Shown: positions 52,286 through 61,263 of the stretch, one piece after another
How positions within the stretch are numbered: position 1 is the stretch's first letter
Layout: each line of letters opens with the position of its first letter
Source of the DNA: Bradyrhizobium japonicum USDA 6
Lineage (GTDB): Bacteria > Pseudomonadota > Alphaproteobacteria > Rhizobiales > Xanthobacteraceae
DNA: 64,000 nt
Assembly (NCBI RefSeq): GCF_000284375.1
Contig: NC_017249.1
Coordinates: 1,488,001-1,552,000 of the forward strand
Reading direction: 5' to 3'
The notes under the pieces: generated by a model
What the model was told of the DNA's origin: nothing
The model's input: only the letters and a program-made list of their open reading frames with translations
Databases searched by the model: none
Program-made: the position numbers and the translations under genes

Positions 52286-53461
52286 CTACCGGTCATCGAG
52301 AATGTCGCCGAACGGCACCCAGCTCTTGCCGTTGAAGCGGCGGAGCTGAAGCTGCTGGAACGGTAGATAGTCGTCCGGACCGGTCGACACGCTCATTCCG
52401 GGCAGCAGCAGCGGCAGCTTCACCTCTTTCAGCGACGCGGCCTGCTTCAAGATGTTGTCGCGGCTGACATCGTCCTTGCAGGCGCTCAGAACCGTCATCA
52501 GCAGTGTGGCATAATGATAGCCCGCGGCGTAGTTGGAGTTCGAGAGATCCGCGGTCGGCATGTATTGCTTCATGAACGCGAAATATGACTTCACGCCGGG
52601 ATCGTCGGCCCATTGCGGATCCATCGTGTCCTTCTGGTTGCTCGACGAGATCAGTCCGACCGCATTGTCCAGGCCCGCCGGCTCCAGGAACGAGATCGAG
52701 GAGGCCGAGGTCGGAACGAAGAACATCTCCGGCTTCCAGCCGATCTCGGCTACGCCCTTGACCATCTGCGAGGTGAACTTGCCGAGCACGACGCCGAACA
52801 GCACGTTGGCGCCTGAGGCCTTCAGCGTCGAGAGCTGCGAGCTGATCGTCGGTGCGCTGGTCTCGTAGCTCGCCTCCGCGATGATCATGCTTGCGGCCTT
52901 GGGCCCGAGTGCGCGCTTGAAGCCCGCGACATAGTCGCGGCCGAAATCGTCGTTCTGGGACAGGATCGCGATCTTGGCGTCGGGCTTGGACTGCAGGATA
53001 TACTTGGCATAGACGACGCCCTCGGATTCGTAGGCCGCCATGCCCGGCATCGTCCAGGGATTCTTCTGCGGATCGGCCCATTTGGTGGCGCCCGAGAGCA
53101 CGAACAGCTGCGGCACCTTCTTGGCGTTGAGGTAACGCTGCACGGCGCTGTTGGTGGCGGTGCCGAGCGAGCCGAACATCATCAGCACCTCGTCCTGCTC
53201 CACCAGCTTGCGGGTCTGCTCGACCGTCTTCGGCGGCGAGTAGGCGTCGTCCAGCGTGATGAACTTGACCTTGCGGCCGTTGATGCCGCCTTCCGCGTTG
53301 ACCTTCTCGAAGAACGCCTCCTGCGTCCGTCCGATCGCCCCGAAGCCGGAGGCAGGGCCGCTATAGGGCAGGGTCTGCCCGATCCGGATCTCGTCCGCAC
53401 CGGCGCCGCCGGCGGCAAACGTCAGCAACGACAGGCCTGTCAGCGCGGCTGTCAGCTTCAT
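52286..53461 (-). CDS. ABC-type solute-binding protein (branched-chain amino acid/LivK type), orphan
   Basis: A 391-residue periplasmic binding protein with signal peptide MKLTAALTGLSLLTFAAGGA (cleavage near 22). The Leu/Ile/Val-binding fold is seen in IRIGQTLPYSGPASGFGAIG, KFITLDDAYSPPKTVEQTRK, AILSQNDDFGRDYVAGFKRA. No permease or ATPase gene lies nearby, so it either borrows a transporter or acts as a sensor. It starts 51 nt after the nitronate monooxygenase gene and stops 10 nt before the synthetase start. Confidence 0.88.
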   Translation of the reverse strand: MKLTAALTGLSLLTFAAGGAGADEIRIGQTLPYSGPASGFGAIGRTQEAFFEKVNAEGGINGRKVKFITLDDAYSPPKTVEQTRKLVEQDEVLMMFGSLGTATNSAVQRYLNAKKVPQLFVLSGATKWADPQKNPWTMPGMAAYESEGVVYAKYILQSKPDAKIAILSQNDDFGRDYVAGFKRALGPKAASMIIAEASYETSAPTISSQLSTLKASGANVLFGVVLGKFTSQMVKGVAEIGWKPEMFFVPTSASSISFLEPAGLDNAVGLISSSNQKDTMDPQWADDPGVKSYFAFMKQYMPTADLSNSNYAAGYHYATLLMTVLSACKDDVSRDNILKQAASLKEVKLPLLLPGMSVSTGPDDYLPFQQLQLRRFNGKSWVPFGDILDDR

Positions 53462-53512
53462 GGTGTCCTCCCGTTTGTCTGGTCAGTCCAATTTTTTTGT
53501 CGGACCAAGCCG

Positions 53513-54487
53513 TCAGGCACTGGCGCGCATCATAAAGTCGTGACGCGCCTGATCGAATTCGCCCTTCATCCGGTCGACCAGCTCGGCCACCGGCGGCGCA
53601 TCCAGGATCTGGCCGATGCCCTGGCCCGATCCCCAGATGTCGCGCCACGCCTTGGATTTCATGTTGCCGCCGGAGCCGAAGTTCATCTTCGTCTTGTCGG
53701 CAACCGGGAGATTGTCCGGATCGAGCCCCGCGGCGGCGATCGAGGGACCGAGATAGTTGCCGTGCACGCCGGTGAACAGGTTGGTGTAGACGATGTCGTG
53801 CGCGGCGTGCCGCGTCAGCGCGGACTTGTAGGCTTCGTCGGCGTTGGCTTCCTTCGTCGCGATGAAGCGGGTGCCCATATAGGCGAGGTCGGCGCCCAGC
53901 GTCAGTGCGGAGGCGATGCCAAAACCGTCGCTGATTGCGCCCGACAGCAGGATCGCGCCGTCGAACCATCGCTTGACCTCGCGCACCAGCGCGAACGGCG
54001 AGAGCGTGCCGGCATGGCCGCCGGCGCCGGCGCACACCAGGATCAGTCCGTCGACGCCTTGCTCCGCCGCCTTGCGCGCATGCTTGACGTTGATGACGTC
54101 GTGGAACACCAGCCCGCCATAGGAGTGCGCGGCCTCGACGATCTCGGCGGGCGGTCGCAGCGAAGTGATGATGATGGGCGCCCTGTGCTTCACACAGGTT
54201 TCCATGTCCTTCATCAGCCGGTCGTTGGAGGCGTGGCAGATCTGGTTGACCGCATAGGGCGCGACCTTCTTGCCGGGATTGCGCGATTTGTATTCGCCGA
54301 GCTCGTCCCCGATGCGGCTCAGCCACTCGTCGAGCTTGTCCACCGGACGGGCGTTGAGCGCCGGAAACGAGCCGACGACACCGGCCTTGCACTGGGCGAT
54401 CACCAGCTCCGGGCCGGAAACGATGAAGAGCGGCGAGCCGACGACGGGCAGCTCCAGATTGTTCTTGAGCAGAGCGGGCAGTGCCAT
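53513..54487 (-). CDS. Nitronate monooxygenase (NPD family)
   Basis: A 324-residue FMN TIM-barrel enzyme that oxidises alkyl nitronates. The family motifs GSPLFIVSGPELVIAQCKAG (about 18-37), FHDVINVKHARKAAEQGVDG, ILVCAGAGGHAGTLSPFALV (about 157) and LLSGAISDGFGIASALTLGA (about 189) are all present. ATG 54487 follows AGGAGG. It is the first gene of the leftward cluster and divergent from LysR. It may detoxify nitro compounds or act on another substrate. Confidence 0.87.
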   Translation of the reverse strand: MALPALLKNNLELPVVGSPLFIVSGPELVIAQCKAGVVGSFPALNARPVDKLDEWLSRIGDELGEYKSRNPGKKVAPYAVNQICHASNDRLMKDMETCVKHRAPIIITSLRPPAEIVEAAHSYGGLVFHDVINVKHARKAAEQGVDGLILVCAGAGGHAGTLSPFALVREVKRWFDGAILLSGAISDGFGIASALTLGADLAYMGTRFIATKEANADEAYKSALTRHAAHDIVYTNLFTGVHGNYLGPSIAAAGLDPDNLPVADKTKMNFGSGGNMKSKAWRDIWGSGQGIGQILDAPPVAELVDRMKGEFDQARHDFMMRASA

Positions 54488-54622
54488 CCAATCCTCCTGA
54501 CGACGCGCGTCAACGGCCTGCCGGCCGGGGGTGAGCGCTTCCATGTCGATTGTCGCGCCGGCGGGGTGTCCGCCGCCCAGCGCTTTGATCCCACTATAGG
54601 GTTGGACGGCGGGCAGCGGATC

Positions 54623-54636
54623 GTTCAATATTGAAC
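54623..54636. promoter_or_regulatory. 14-bp palindrome, probable LysR-type operator
   Basis: GTTCAATATTGAAC is a perfect palindrome containing the T-N11-A pattern of LysR-type sites. It lies between the divergent nitronate monooxygenase (start 54487) and LysR (start 54669) genes, 33 nt from the latter. Confidence 0.6.
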
Positions 54637-54668
54637 AAGCGGATATTCAGATTTGTACGGAGCCGGCG

Positions 54669-55556
54669 GTGGATTGGGATCTCTGCAAGACCTTCGTCGC
54701 GGTCGCCGACACCGGCAGCTTCACCGCTGCGGCAAAACGTCTGCATGCCAGTCATCCGACCGTCAGCCGCAAGATCGCGGCGCTGGAGGCGCAGCTCGGC
54801 ACCAAGCTGCTGGCGCGGGCCGCCGATGGCTTTGTGCTCACCGCCGACGGCCGTACGCTGCGCGAACATGCCGAGGCGATGGCGGCCGCTGCGCTCCGGG
54901 CCGAGGCCGCCGTTGGTGCCGGTGGTCGCAAGGCGCGCGGCACGGTCAAGCTGTCGATCGGCGCGACGCTGGCCTCGCACTGGCTGATGCCGCGGCTGCG
55001 CTCTTTTCTCAGCGCACATGATCACATTCGGCTCGAGATCATCACCCATCCGTTTCCGGCCAGCGTGCGCCGGCGGGAGGCCGACGTCGTGCTGCGACCG
55101 GTCGATAGCGGCGAGGAAAATCTGGTCGGTCGCAGGGTGGGCCGCCTCGGCACCGGCTTCTATGCCTCGCGCGACTATGCCGCGGGCCGGTCCTTGCCGG
55201 AGCGGAGCGGCGAATGGAAGGGGCACAGCGTCATCGGTTTTGCCGATCAGGACTCGAACGCGCAGCTGGCCCGCTGGAGCGATGCGATCACCCGGCAAGG
55301 CACCATGGTGATGCGCTGCTCGTCGCAGGGCGACATGCTGGCGGCGGTGCGTGCCGGAATCGGAATCTCCGCGCTGTCCTGCTTCGTCGCGGAGAGCTAT
55401 CCGGACCTGGTGCGCGTCGCGCCGCAAAAACTCGTCAGCGTCGCCGATCTCTGGCTGCTCGCCCATCCCGATCTGGTCGAGTTGTCCGCAGTGCGCGCCG
55501 TCGTCGACTTCGTGGCCGATTGCGCCCGCGCCGATCGCGAACGGCTGCGGGGCTAG
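54669..55556 (+). CDS. LysR-family transcriptional regulator
   Basis: A 295-residue regulator. The N-terminal helix-turn-helix is FVAVADTGSFTAAAKRLHAS (about 9-28) followed by TVSRKIAALEAQLGTKLLAR. The C-terminal effector domain is a LysR substrate-binding fold. It starts with GTG. It is divergent from the cluster 54487-46620 and probably controls it and itself, binding the palindrome at 54623. It overlaps the convergent glycosylase stop by 4 nt. Confidence 0.88.
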   Translation: MDWDLCKTFVAVADTGSFTAAAKRLHASHPTVSRKIAALEAQLGTKLLARAADGFVLTADGRTLREHAEAMAAAALRAEAAVGAGGRKARGTVKLSIGATLASHWLMPRLRSFLSAHDHIRLEIITHPFPASVRRREADVVLRPVDSGEENLVGRRVGRLGTGFYASRDYAAGRSLPERSGEWKGHSVIGFADQDSNAQLARWSDAITRQGTMVMRCSSQGDMLAAVRAGIGISALSCFVAESYPDLVRVAPQKLVSVADLWLLAHPDLVELSAVRAVVDFVADCARADRERLRG

Positions 55557-56206
55557 GGCTGGTTGCCGATGACACCTTCGCGCTTCTTGATCACGCGATA
55601 ATAGCTCCACCACAGATGCGCCGCCGCACCGCGTAGGGGACGCCAGGGTTCGGCGAGCGGCGCCATCTGCTTCTCCGTCGGCCGCGCCTTGAGCCCCAGG
55701 CCAACCTTGATCCCCTCCTGCACGGCGATGTCGCCGGCCGGCCAGGCATCGCCGTGTCCGAGGCAGAACAGCAGATAGACATCGGCCGTCCACGGACCGA
55801 TGCCGGGCAGCGTGATCAGCGTATGGTGCGCGGCCTCGGCATCTTCCTCGGCGAGCACGTCGAGGTTCAGCCGCTGCGCGCTGATCTCGCGCGCGAGATG
55901 TTTCAGCGTCTTGATCTTGGCCGCGGAGAGGCCGAGCCGTCCCAGCCGGTCGGTACGGGCGCGGCGTACCGCGTCATGGTCGAACGGATCGAAGGCGGCG
56001 GACAGCCGTCCCCAGATCGCCGCGGCGCTCGCCGTGGAGAGCTGCTGCCCGCAAACGATGTGGGCGAGCCCCGTAAAACCCGGCTCACGCCGCCGCAAGG
56101 CGGGCATGCCGGCGATCTCGAGCACGGGCTTGAGGCGCGGGTCGCGCTTGATCAGCGCGTGGACGGCCTCTTCGAGGTCGGACTGGGTTTCGAGGTGGAT
56201 GGTCAT
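55553..56206 (-). CDS. DNA-3-methyladenine glycosylase II (AlkA-type HhH-GPD)
   Basis: A 217-residue base-excision enzyme. The helix-hairpin-helix is LPGIGPWTADVYLLF (about 133-147) and the catalytic aspartate D159 is in AWPAGDIAVQ. It removes alkylated bases such as 3-methyladenine. It lacks the extra N-terminal domain of E. coli AlkA, as in many rhizobial versions. It overlaps the LysR stop by 4 nt tail-to-tail. Confidence 0.9.
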   Translation of the reverse strand: MTIHLETQSDLEEAVHALIKRDPRLKPVLEIAGMPALRRREPGFTGLAHIVCGQQLSTASAAAIWGRLSAAFDPFDHDAVRRARTDRLGRLGLSAAKIKTLKHLAREISAQRLNLDVLAEEDAEAAHHTLITLPGIGPWTADVYLLFCLGHGDAWPAGDIAVQEGIKVGLGLKARPTEKQMAPLAEPWRPLRGAAAHLWWSYYRVIKKREGVIGNQP

Positions 56207-56346
56207 GGTGGCTCAACTTGTCATGCGCGGGCTTGCCGTCTCTGCTAAGGCTACGCCGGCCCAATACCGAGACGCCCGCCGAAGCCTTCGGCGTAGGCGG
56301 GACCCGCGCATTCATCTCCTATCGTAACAGAGTCCTGGAAGATGGA

Positions 56347-56367
56347 TTGCCGGGTCAAGCCCGGCAA
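56347..56367. repeat. Short intergenic palindrome (TTGCCGGG-TCAAG-CCCGGCAA)
   Basis: An 8-bp stem with a 5-nt loop, inside the stretch GATTGCCGGGTCAAGCCCGG. This unit is one of the commonest dispersed palindromes in Bradyrhizobium genomes, as I recall. It lies 22 nt upstream of the GluQRS ATG. Confidence 0.6.
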
Positions 56368-56388
56368 TGACGAATACACCGAGAACTC

Positions 56389-57258
56389 ATGCCACCCGTT
56401 TTCCGATTTGCCCCCAGCCCGAATGGCCTCTTGCATCTCGGCCACGCCTATTCGGCGCTGCTCAATTTCGACCGCGCGCGTGAGACCGGCGGGCGGCTGT
56501 TGCTGCGTATCGAGGACATCGACGCGACGCGCTGCCGGCCGGAGTTCGAGACAGCGATCTACGACGACCTCGCCTGGCTCGGCATCGCCTGCGAAACGCC
56601 GGTGCGGCGGCAGTCGGAGCATCTCGCGGTTTATCGCGCCGCGCTCGAAAGACTCTCGGCGCTTGGTCTCGTCTATCCCGCGTTCGAAAGTCGCGCGGAG
56701 ATCGCCAGGCTCGTGGCCGCGCGCGAGGCCTCCGGGCCATGGCCGCGCGATCCCGATGGCGCACCGCTTTATCCGGGTGACGCCAGATCGCTATCGGCCG
56801 GCGAGCGCGACCGGCTCATTGCATCCGGCGTGCCTTACGCGCTCCGGCTCGACATGGCGGCCGCCTGCCGACGCGTTGCCGGTCTGACCTGGAACGAGCT
56901 TGGCGAGGGGCCCGATGGCGAGCGCGGCATCGTCGCGACGCGACCGGAGGCCTGGGGCGACGTCATCCTGGCCCGCAAGGAGACGCCGACCAGCTACCAT
57001 CTGTCCGTCGTCGTCGACGACGCGCTTCAGGGCATCAGCGAGGTCGTGCGCGGGCTGGACCTGTTTCACGCCACCTCGGTTCACCGCCTGCTCCAGGTCC
57101 TGCTCGATCTGCCGGAACCCGCCTACCGCCACCACGCCCTGATTCTGGACGAGGCGGGCCGGAAGTTGTCGAAATCGGGCCGCTCGACCGGCCTGCGCGA
57201 GCTGCGCGCTGACGGCGCCACGCCCGCCGGCATCCGCCGGTTGGTGGGATTAGGTTAA
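56389..57258 (+). CDS. gluQ: Glutamyl-Q tRNA(Asp) synthetase
   Basis: A 289-residue GluRS paralogue that glutamylates queuosine 34 of tRNA-Asp. The HIGH-type motif is HLGHA (H16-A20) in FAPSPNGLLHLGHAYSALL, and the KMSKS-type motif is GRKLSKSGRSTG. There is no anticodon-binding domain, as usual for GluQRS. The zinc-binding C-x-C found in the E. coli enzyme is replaced: here YPAFESR has A98 and E100. The start is ATG with no strong ribosome binding site. Confidence 0.9.
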   Translation: MPPVFRFAPSPNGLLHLGHAYSALLNFDRARETGGRLLLRIEDIDATRCRPEFETAIYDDLAWLGIACETPVRRQSEHLAVYRAALERLSALGLVYPAFESRAEIARLVAAREASGPWPRDPDGAPLYPGDARSLSAGERDRLIASGVPYALRLDMAAACRRVAGLTWNELGEGPDGERGIVATRPEAWGDVILARKETPTSYHLSVVVDDALQGISEVVRGLDLFHATSVHRLLQVLLDLPEPAYRHHALILDEAGRKLSKSGRSTGLRELRADGATPAGIRRLVGLG

Positions 57259-57361
57259 GTTTCTCTGGGGGTTAGCAAAACGCCGCCGTGACTCCAGGGG
57301 TTCCGCCGTGCGATGCTTGCTTGAGAGCCTGGGGATCGAAGGGGACCCTTCGAAGGGATTC

Positions 57362-58636
57362 ATGGCGGCGAAAACGCGCTCAGCGCGCACCACGCGAACG
57401 TCCCGGCGACCGCCTCGGAAGCGGTCCGGGGCGACCGGCCGGTTGCGCAAGCGCCACGCCAAGGCCGTGGCGCCGGACGTGGTCCAGGCCGCACTCGCCG
57501 CGTTCGCCCATGAGGTCCGTACCCCCCTGACCGGTATTCTCGCGATCAGCGACCTGCTCGCCACCTCCGATCTGGGCGAGCGCGAGCGGCGCTGGGCCGA
57601 CACCATCAAGGCCGGTGCCGAGCATCTGGCGAGCCTTGCCACCCTGTTCGTCGATGCCGCCAGGACCGGCAAGGGGGCGGGCAAGGGTGGAAGTGCCTTG
57701 CGGCAGGATTTGTTCGATCTGCGCGCGCTCGCCCGCAGCGCCGGCGATTCGCTCGCCGGACGCGCCGCGGCCAAGGGCCTCCAGGCCCAGGTCGATATCT
57801 CCGAGAAGCTGCCGGGGCTGGTGGTCGGCGATCCCGTCCGTCTGCGCGCCGCGCTCGAGAACCTGATCGACAATGCTGTCAAGTTCACCGAGCAGGGCGG
57901 TGTCGCGCTCGCGGTCACGCCTTGGCGTCTCGCCAAGGGCAAGGCCGGAGACAAGGCGAAGGGCAAGGTCGGCGTCGCCTTCGCGGTGTCCGACAGCGGC
58001 ATCGGCCTGACCATGGCCGAGATCAAGCGGCTGTTCCGCCCCTTCACCCAGGCCAATGTCACCATCGCCTCGCGCTTCGGCGGCGCCGGCTTGGGCCTTT
58101 CCTCGGTCAAGCAACTGGCGCGCGCGATGGGCGGCGACATCACGGTCGCACCGCGGCGCGGCGGCGGCGCCACCTTCACATTGACCATGTCGCTGGACGC
58201 GACGGAATCGCGCAAGTCCGGCAAGTCGAAGGGCGAAGCCGAGGCTGATGCGATGGCCGCGCTGCGCGTGCTCAGCGTCGAGGACAACCCGTTCGGCCGC
58301 GTCGTGCTCAACACCATCCTGACCGAGCTCGGCCACCATGCCGAGTTCATCGGGCGCGGGGAGGACGCGGTGAACCGGCTCGCGCAGGGCGCGTTCGATG
58401 CGGTGCTGATGGATATGGTGCTGCCCGGGATCGACGGCGTCGAGGCCATCAGGCGGATCCGGACCATGCCGGCGCCGCTGGCTCAGATCCCCATCATCGG
58501 CGTGTCCGGTCGCGGCGAGGACGAGGCGGCCTCGCGCGAGGCCGGCGCCGACGCCTTCCTGGTCAAGCCTGTGTCTCCGCGCGCTTTAGCAACTGCGCTG
58601 CTTGAAGCGAAACGCCGTGAGGAAGCCGCGACTTGA
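57362..58636 (+). CDS. Hybrid histidine kinase/response regulator, soluble
   Basis: A 424-residue protein. The N-terminus is basic (ARTTRTSRRPPRKRSG). The dimerisation histidine is H50 in AHEVRTPLTGIL. The ATPase has N box ALENLIDNAVKFTE, G box SDSGIGLTMAEIKRLF and GGAGLGLS. A receiver domain (about 300-420) has VEDNPFGRVV, the phospho-acceptor in AVLMDMVLPGIDG, and the Lys in DAFLVKPVSP. There is no membrane helix or sensor domain. The last 74 nt overlap the convergent YihY gene. A longer start at 57308 is possible. Confidence 0.85.
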   Translation: MAAKTRSARTTRTSRRPPRKRSGATGRLRKRHAKAVAPDVVQAALAAFAHEVRTPLTGILAISDLLATSDLGERERRWADTIKAGAEHLASLATLFVDAARTGKGAGKGGSALRQDLFDLRALARSAGDSLAGRAAAKGLQAQVDISEKLPGLVVGDPVRLRAALENLIDNAVKFTEQGGVALAVTPWRLAKGKAGDKAKGKVGVAFAVSDSGIGLTMAEIKRLFRPFTQANVTIASRFGGAGLGLSSVKQLARAMGGDITVAPRRGGGATFTLTMSLDATESRKSGKSKGEAEADAMAALRVLSVEDNPFGRVVLNTILTELGHHAEFIGRGEDAVNRLAQGAFDAVLMDMVLPGIDGVEAIRRIRTMPAPLAQIPIIGVSGRGEDEAASREAGADAFLVKPVSPRALATALLEAKRREEAAT

Positions 58637-59456
58637 TGATCGCGGCGTTGAGCTCGCCGCCGTAGACGAAGATCGCGGCGATGAAATACAGGAACACCAG
58701 CGCGATGATCACCGAGGCGAGCCCCGCATACATCGTCACGTAGTTGTTGGCGAAGCGCGCCAGATATTGGCCGAACACGATGCCCGAGATCAGCGACGCC
58801 ACAATGGTGAAGACGATGCCGGGCAGGATCTGGAGGAAGGTGCGCCGTCCCGCCGGCAGCCAGGCATGCAGGATGATCAGCGCCACCACCAGCGCACCCA
58901 CGGTGATGCCGTAGCGCAGCCAGGTGAGGATGCTCTCGTTGGACTCGACGAACAGCGGGATATGGCGCCGCGCCGCCTCGATGAAGAGGGGTCCGAGCAC
59001 GATCAGGAACGCCATGGCAAGCGCGGTGAAGGCCGCGACCAGCGTGTAGCCGATCGATTCAAGGCGCAGCCAGTACCAGCGCCGCATCTCCACCACCGCA
59101 TAGGCGCGGTTCAGCGCGACGCGGAGCGCCTCGACGCCGTTGGAGGCGAAATACACCGACAGCGCTGCGCCGATCGTCAGCACGCCCGTGCGGGTCGTGG
59201 TCAGCACGTCGTGGACTTCCCCCGAGATCGAATCGGCGACCTGCTTCGGCCAGACCTGAAGCATCAGGCTTGCGGCCTGATCGGCAAGTTCCTTGGAGCC
59301 GAAGAAGCCGGCGAGCGAGGTCAGCACGATCAGGAACGGGAATAGCGCCATCAGGGTCGACAGAGCGATATGGCTTGCGATCGCCCAGCCGTCATCGGCG
59401 AGGAAGGTGTAGAAGGCGTCCTCCACGACGACGTAGATGTAGCGGATGGCCTTCAC
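58563..59456 (-). CDS. YihY/BrkB-family membrane protein
   Basis: A 297-residue inner-membrane protein with about six helices (WAIASHIALSTLMALFPFLI at about 23; ALNRAYAVVEMRRWYWLRLE at about 115; AGLASVIIALVFLYFIAAIF at about 245). This matches the YihY family, sometimes annotated ribonuclease BN in error. The function is uncertain, likely transport or cell-envelope. Start GTG. Its 3' end overlaps the kinase gene's 3' end by 74 nt. Confidence 0.85.
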   Translation of the reverse strand: MKAIRYIYVVVEDAFYTFLADDGWAIASHIALSTLMALFPFLIVLTSLAGFFGSKELADQAASLMLQVWPKQVADSISGEVHDVLTTTRTGVLTIGAALSVYFASNGVEALRVALNRAYAVVEMRRWYWLRLESIGYTLVAAFTALAMAFLIVLGPLFIEAARRHIPLFVESNESILTWLRYGITVGALVVALIILHAWLPAGRRTFLQILPGIVFTIVASLISGIVFGQYLARFANNYVTMYAGLASVIIALVFLYFIAAIFVYGGELNAAIIKSRLPHGVSLQAAQLLKRAETQA

Positions 59457-59618
59457 AGCTTACTCCGGATTCGTCTTTCCCCGCATGCGGGGAGAGGCGA
59501 AGAAGACAGGCGACGAGCGCAAATCGGAATTCATCCAGCTAGCTTCTGATATTATTGGCTTAAAAGCCAGATCGGGAACGCCATGGCGGACCAGCGCACA
59601 CGGTGTTATCTACCCCTG

Positions 59619-59813
59619 ATGGCATCTCTCCTGAGTACTTTCATCCTGCCGGTGGCAGCCGGCGCCGTGGCGTTGGTGCTGCTGCTCGGTCTCGTCAACA
59701 TGATGCGCGGCGGCTCGCCCAACACCTCGCAGAAGCTGATGCGCTGGCGCGTGCTGCTTCAGTTCGTGGCGATCGTCATTGCCATGCTCGCGGTCTGGGC
59801 TATGGGGCGATAA
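59619..59813 (+). CDS. HIG1-domain small membrane protein
   Basis: A 64-residue protein with two helices (LSTFILPVAAGAVALVLLLG; VLLQFVAIVIAMLAVWAMG) joined by a polar loop with the motif NTSQKLMRWRVLLQ, which fits the hypoxia-induced HIG1 family; bacterial members are thought to associate with cytochrome oxidases. ATG 59619 begins MASLLS; an earlier ATG at 59583 adds an unlikely leader. The next gene starts 2 nt after its stop. Confidence 0.75.
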   Translation: MASLLSTFILPVAAGAVALVLLLGLVNMMRGGSPNTSQKLMRWRVLLQFVAIVIAMLAVWAMGR

Positions 59814-59815
59814 AT

Positions 59816-60388
59816 ATGGTCACACTGAATCGCATCTATACGAAGACCGGTGACGACGGCACGACAGCGCTCGGAACTGGCGAACGCCGTCCGAAATACG
59901 ATCTGCGCATCGAAGCCTATGGCACCGTGGACGAGACCAATGCCGCGATCGGCGTTGTCAGGCTCCACACCCATGACATGCCCGAGTTCGACGCGATGCT
60001 CGGCCGCATCCAGAACGATCTGTTCGACCTCGGCGCAGACCTCGCAGTGCCCGAGCGTGAAGGCAAGGCCGAGCGGCTGCGGGTGGTGGCAAGCCAGGTC
60101 GAGCGGCTCGAGCGCGACATCGACGCGCTCAACGACAAGCTGGCGCCGCTCACCTCCTTCGTGCTGCCGGGTGGCACGCCGGCCGCCGCCTACCTCCACG
60201 TTGCCCGTACGATTTGCCGCAGGGCGGAACGCGTGATGGTGGAACTGGCGGCCCGTCCCGGCGAGCCCGTGGGCGCTGCTGGCATCCAGTATATGAACCG
60301 CCTGTCGGACTTCCTGTTCGTCGCCAGCCGTGCCGCCAACCACAACGGCGCCGGCGACGTGCTCTGGGTTCCGGGCCAGAATCGCTGA
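59816..60388 (+). CDS. Cob(I)yrinic acid a,c-diamide adenosyltransferase (PduO type)
   Basis: A 190-residue enzyme that adenosylates cob(I)alamin to make coenzyme B12. The N-terminal ATP motif is YTKTGDDGTTALGTG and the C-terminal signature is YMNRLSDFLFVASRAAN. It is cytoplasmic and PduO-type rather than CobA-type. It is coupled to the HIG1-type gene 2 nt upstream. No cobalamin riboswitch is seen. Confidence 0.92.
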   Translation: MVTLNRIYTKTGDDGTTALGTGERRPKYDLRIEAYGTVDETNAAIGVVRLHTHDMPEFDAMLGRIQNDLFDLGADLAVPEREGKAERLRVVASQVERLERDIDALNDKLAPLTSFVLPGGTPAAAYLHVARTICRRAERVMVELAARPGEPVGAAGIQYMNRLSDFLFVASRAANHNGAGDVLWVPGQNR

Positions 60389-60513
60389 CCCATTGAGGTC
60401 GATATTTCTAAGGTCTAAAATTTGGCCCTGTCGCGCGTTGACCGGGCCGGATCAGGCCTTTAGGTTCCGCGCCAGTTGATAACCCCCCTCCCAAATTGAG
60501 TGAAAGAGGATCG

Positions 60514-61263
60514 ATGAAGGTCTTGGTGCCGGTAAAGCGGGTGGTTGATTACAACGTCAAGGTCCGCGTCAAGGGCGATGGATCGGGCGTTGAACTCGCC
60601 AACGTGAAGATGTCGATGAACCCGTTCGACGAAATCGCGGTCGAGGAAGCGTTGCGCCTGAAGGAAGGCGGCAAGGCCACCGAGGTCGTCGTGGTTTCCA
60701 TTGGACCGGCGCAGGCCTCGGAGACGATCCGCACCGGTCTCGCCATGGGCGCCGATCGCGGCATCCTGGTGAAGGTCGAGGGCACCGTCGAGCCGCTCGC
60801 GGTCGCCAAGATCCTGAAGAAGGTTGCGGAAGAAGAGCAGCCCGGCCTGATCATCCTCGGCAAGCAGGCGATCGACGACGACAGCAACCAGACCGGTCAG
60901 ATGCTGGCCGCGCTGCTCGGCTGGTCGCAGGCGACGTTTGCTTCGAAGCTCGAGGTCGAAGGCTCTGACTTCAAGGTCACCCGCGAAGTCGACGGCGGTC
61001 TGCAGACCGTCAAGCTGAAGGGACCGGCGATCGTCACCACGGATCTCCGTCTCAACGAGCCGCGCTACGCCTCGCTGCCCAACATCATGAAGGCCAAGAA
61101 GAAGCCGATCGCGGAGAAGGCCGTCGCCGATTACGGCGTCGACGTCGCCGCGCGTCTCGAGGTTCTCAAGACGACGGAGCCGGCGGGCCGCAAGGCGGGC
61201 GTCAAGGTCAAGGACGTCGCCGAGCTGGTGTCGAAACTCAAGAACGAAGCCGGGGTGCTCTGA
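60514..61263 (+). CDS. etfB: Electron transfer flavoprotein beta subunit
   Basis: A 249-residue subunit carrying electrons from acyl-CoA dehydrogenases to ETF:ubiquinone oxidoreductase. Family motifs are [38 protein letters not shown], and the signature [20 protein letters not shown] at about 155-175. ATG 60514 has AGAGGA 5 nt upstream. The stop TGA overlaps the etfA ATG by one base. It forms an operon with etfA. Confidence 0.95.
   Translation: MKVLVPVKRVVDYNVKVRVKGDGSGVELANVKMSMNPFDEIAVEEALRLKEGGKATEVVVVSIGPAQASETIRTGLAMGADRGILVKVEGTVEPLAVAKILKKVAEEEQPGLIILGKQAIDDDSNQTGQMLAALLGWSQATFASKLEVEGSDFKVTREVDGGLQTVKLKGPAIVTTDLRLNEPRYASLPNIMKAKKKPIAEKAVADYGVDVAARLEVLKTTEPAGRKAGVKVKDVAELVSKLKNEAGVL

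Noticed and set aside
59500..59820. Cobalamin riboswitch upstream of the adenosyltransferase
   Set aside because: No B12-box-like sequence or long structured leader; the gene is coupled to the HIG1-type gene.
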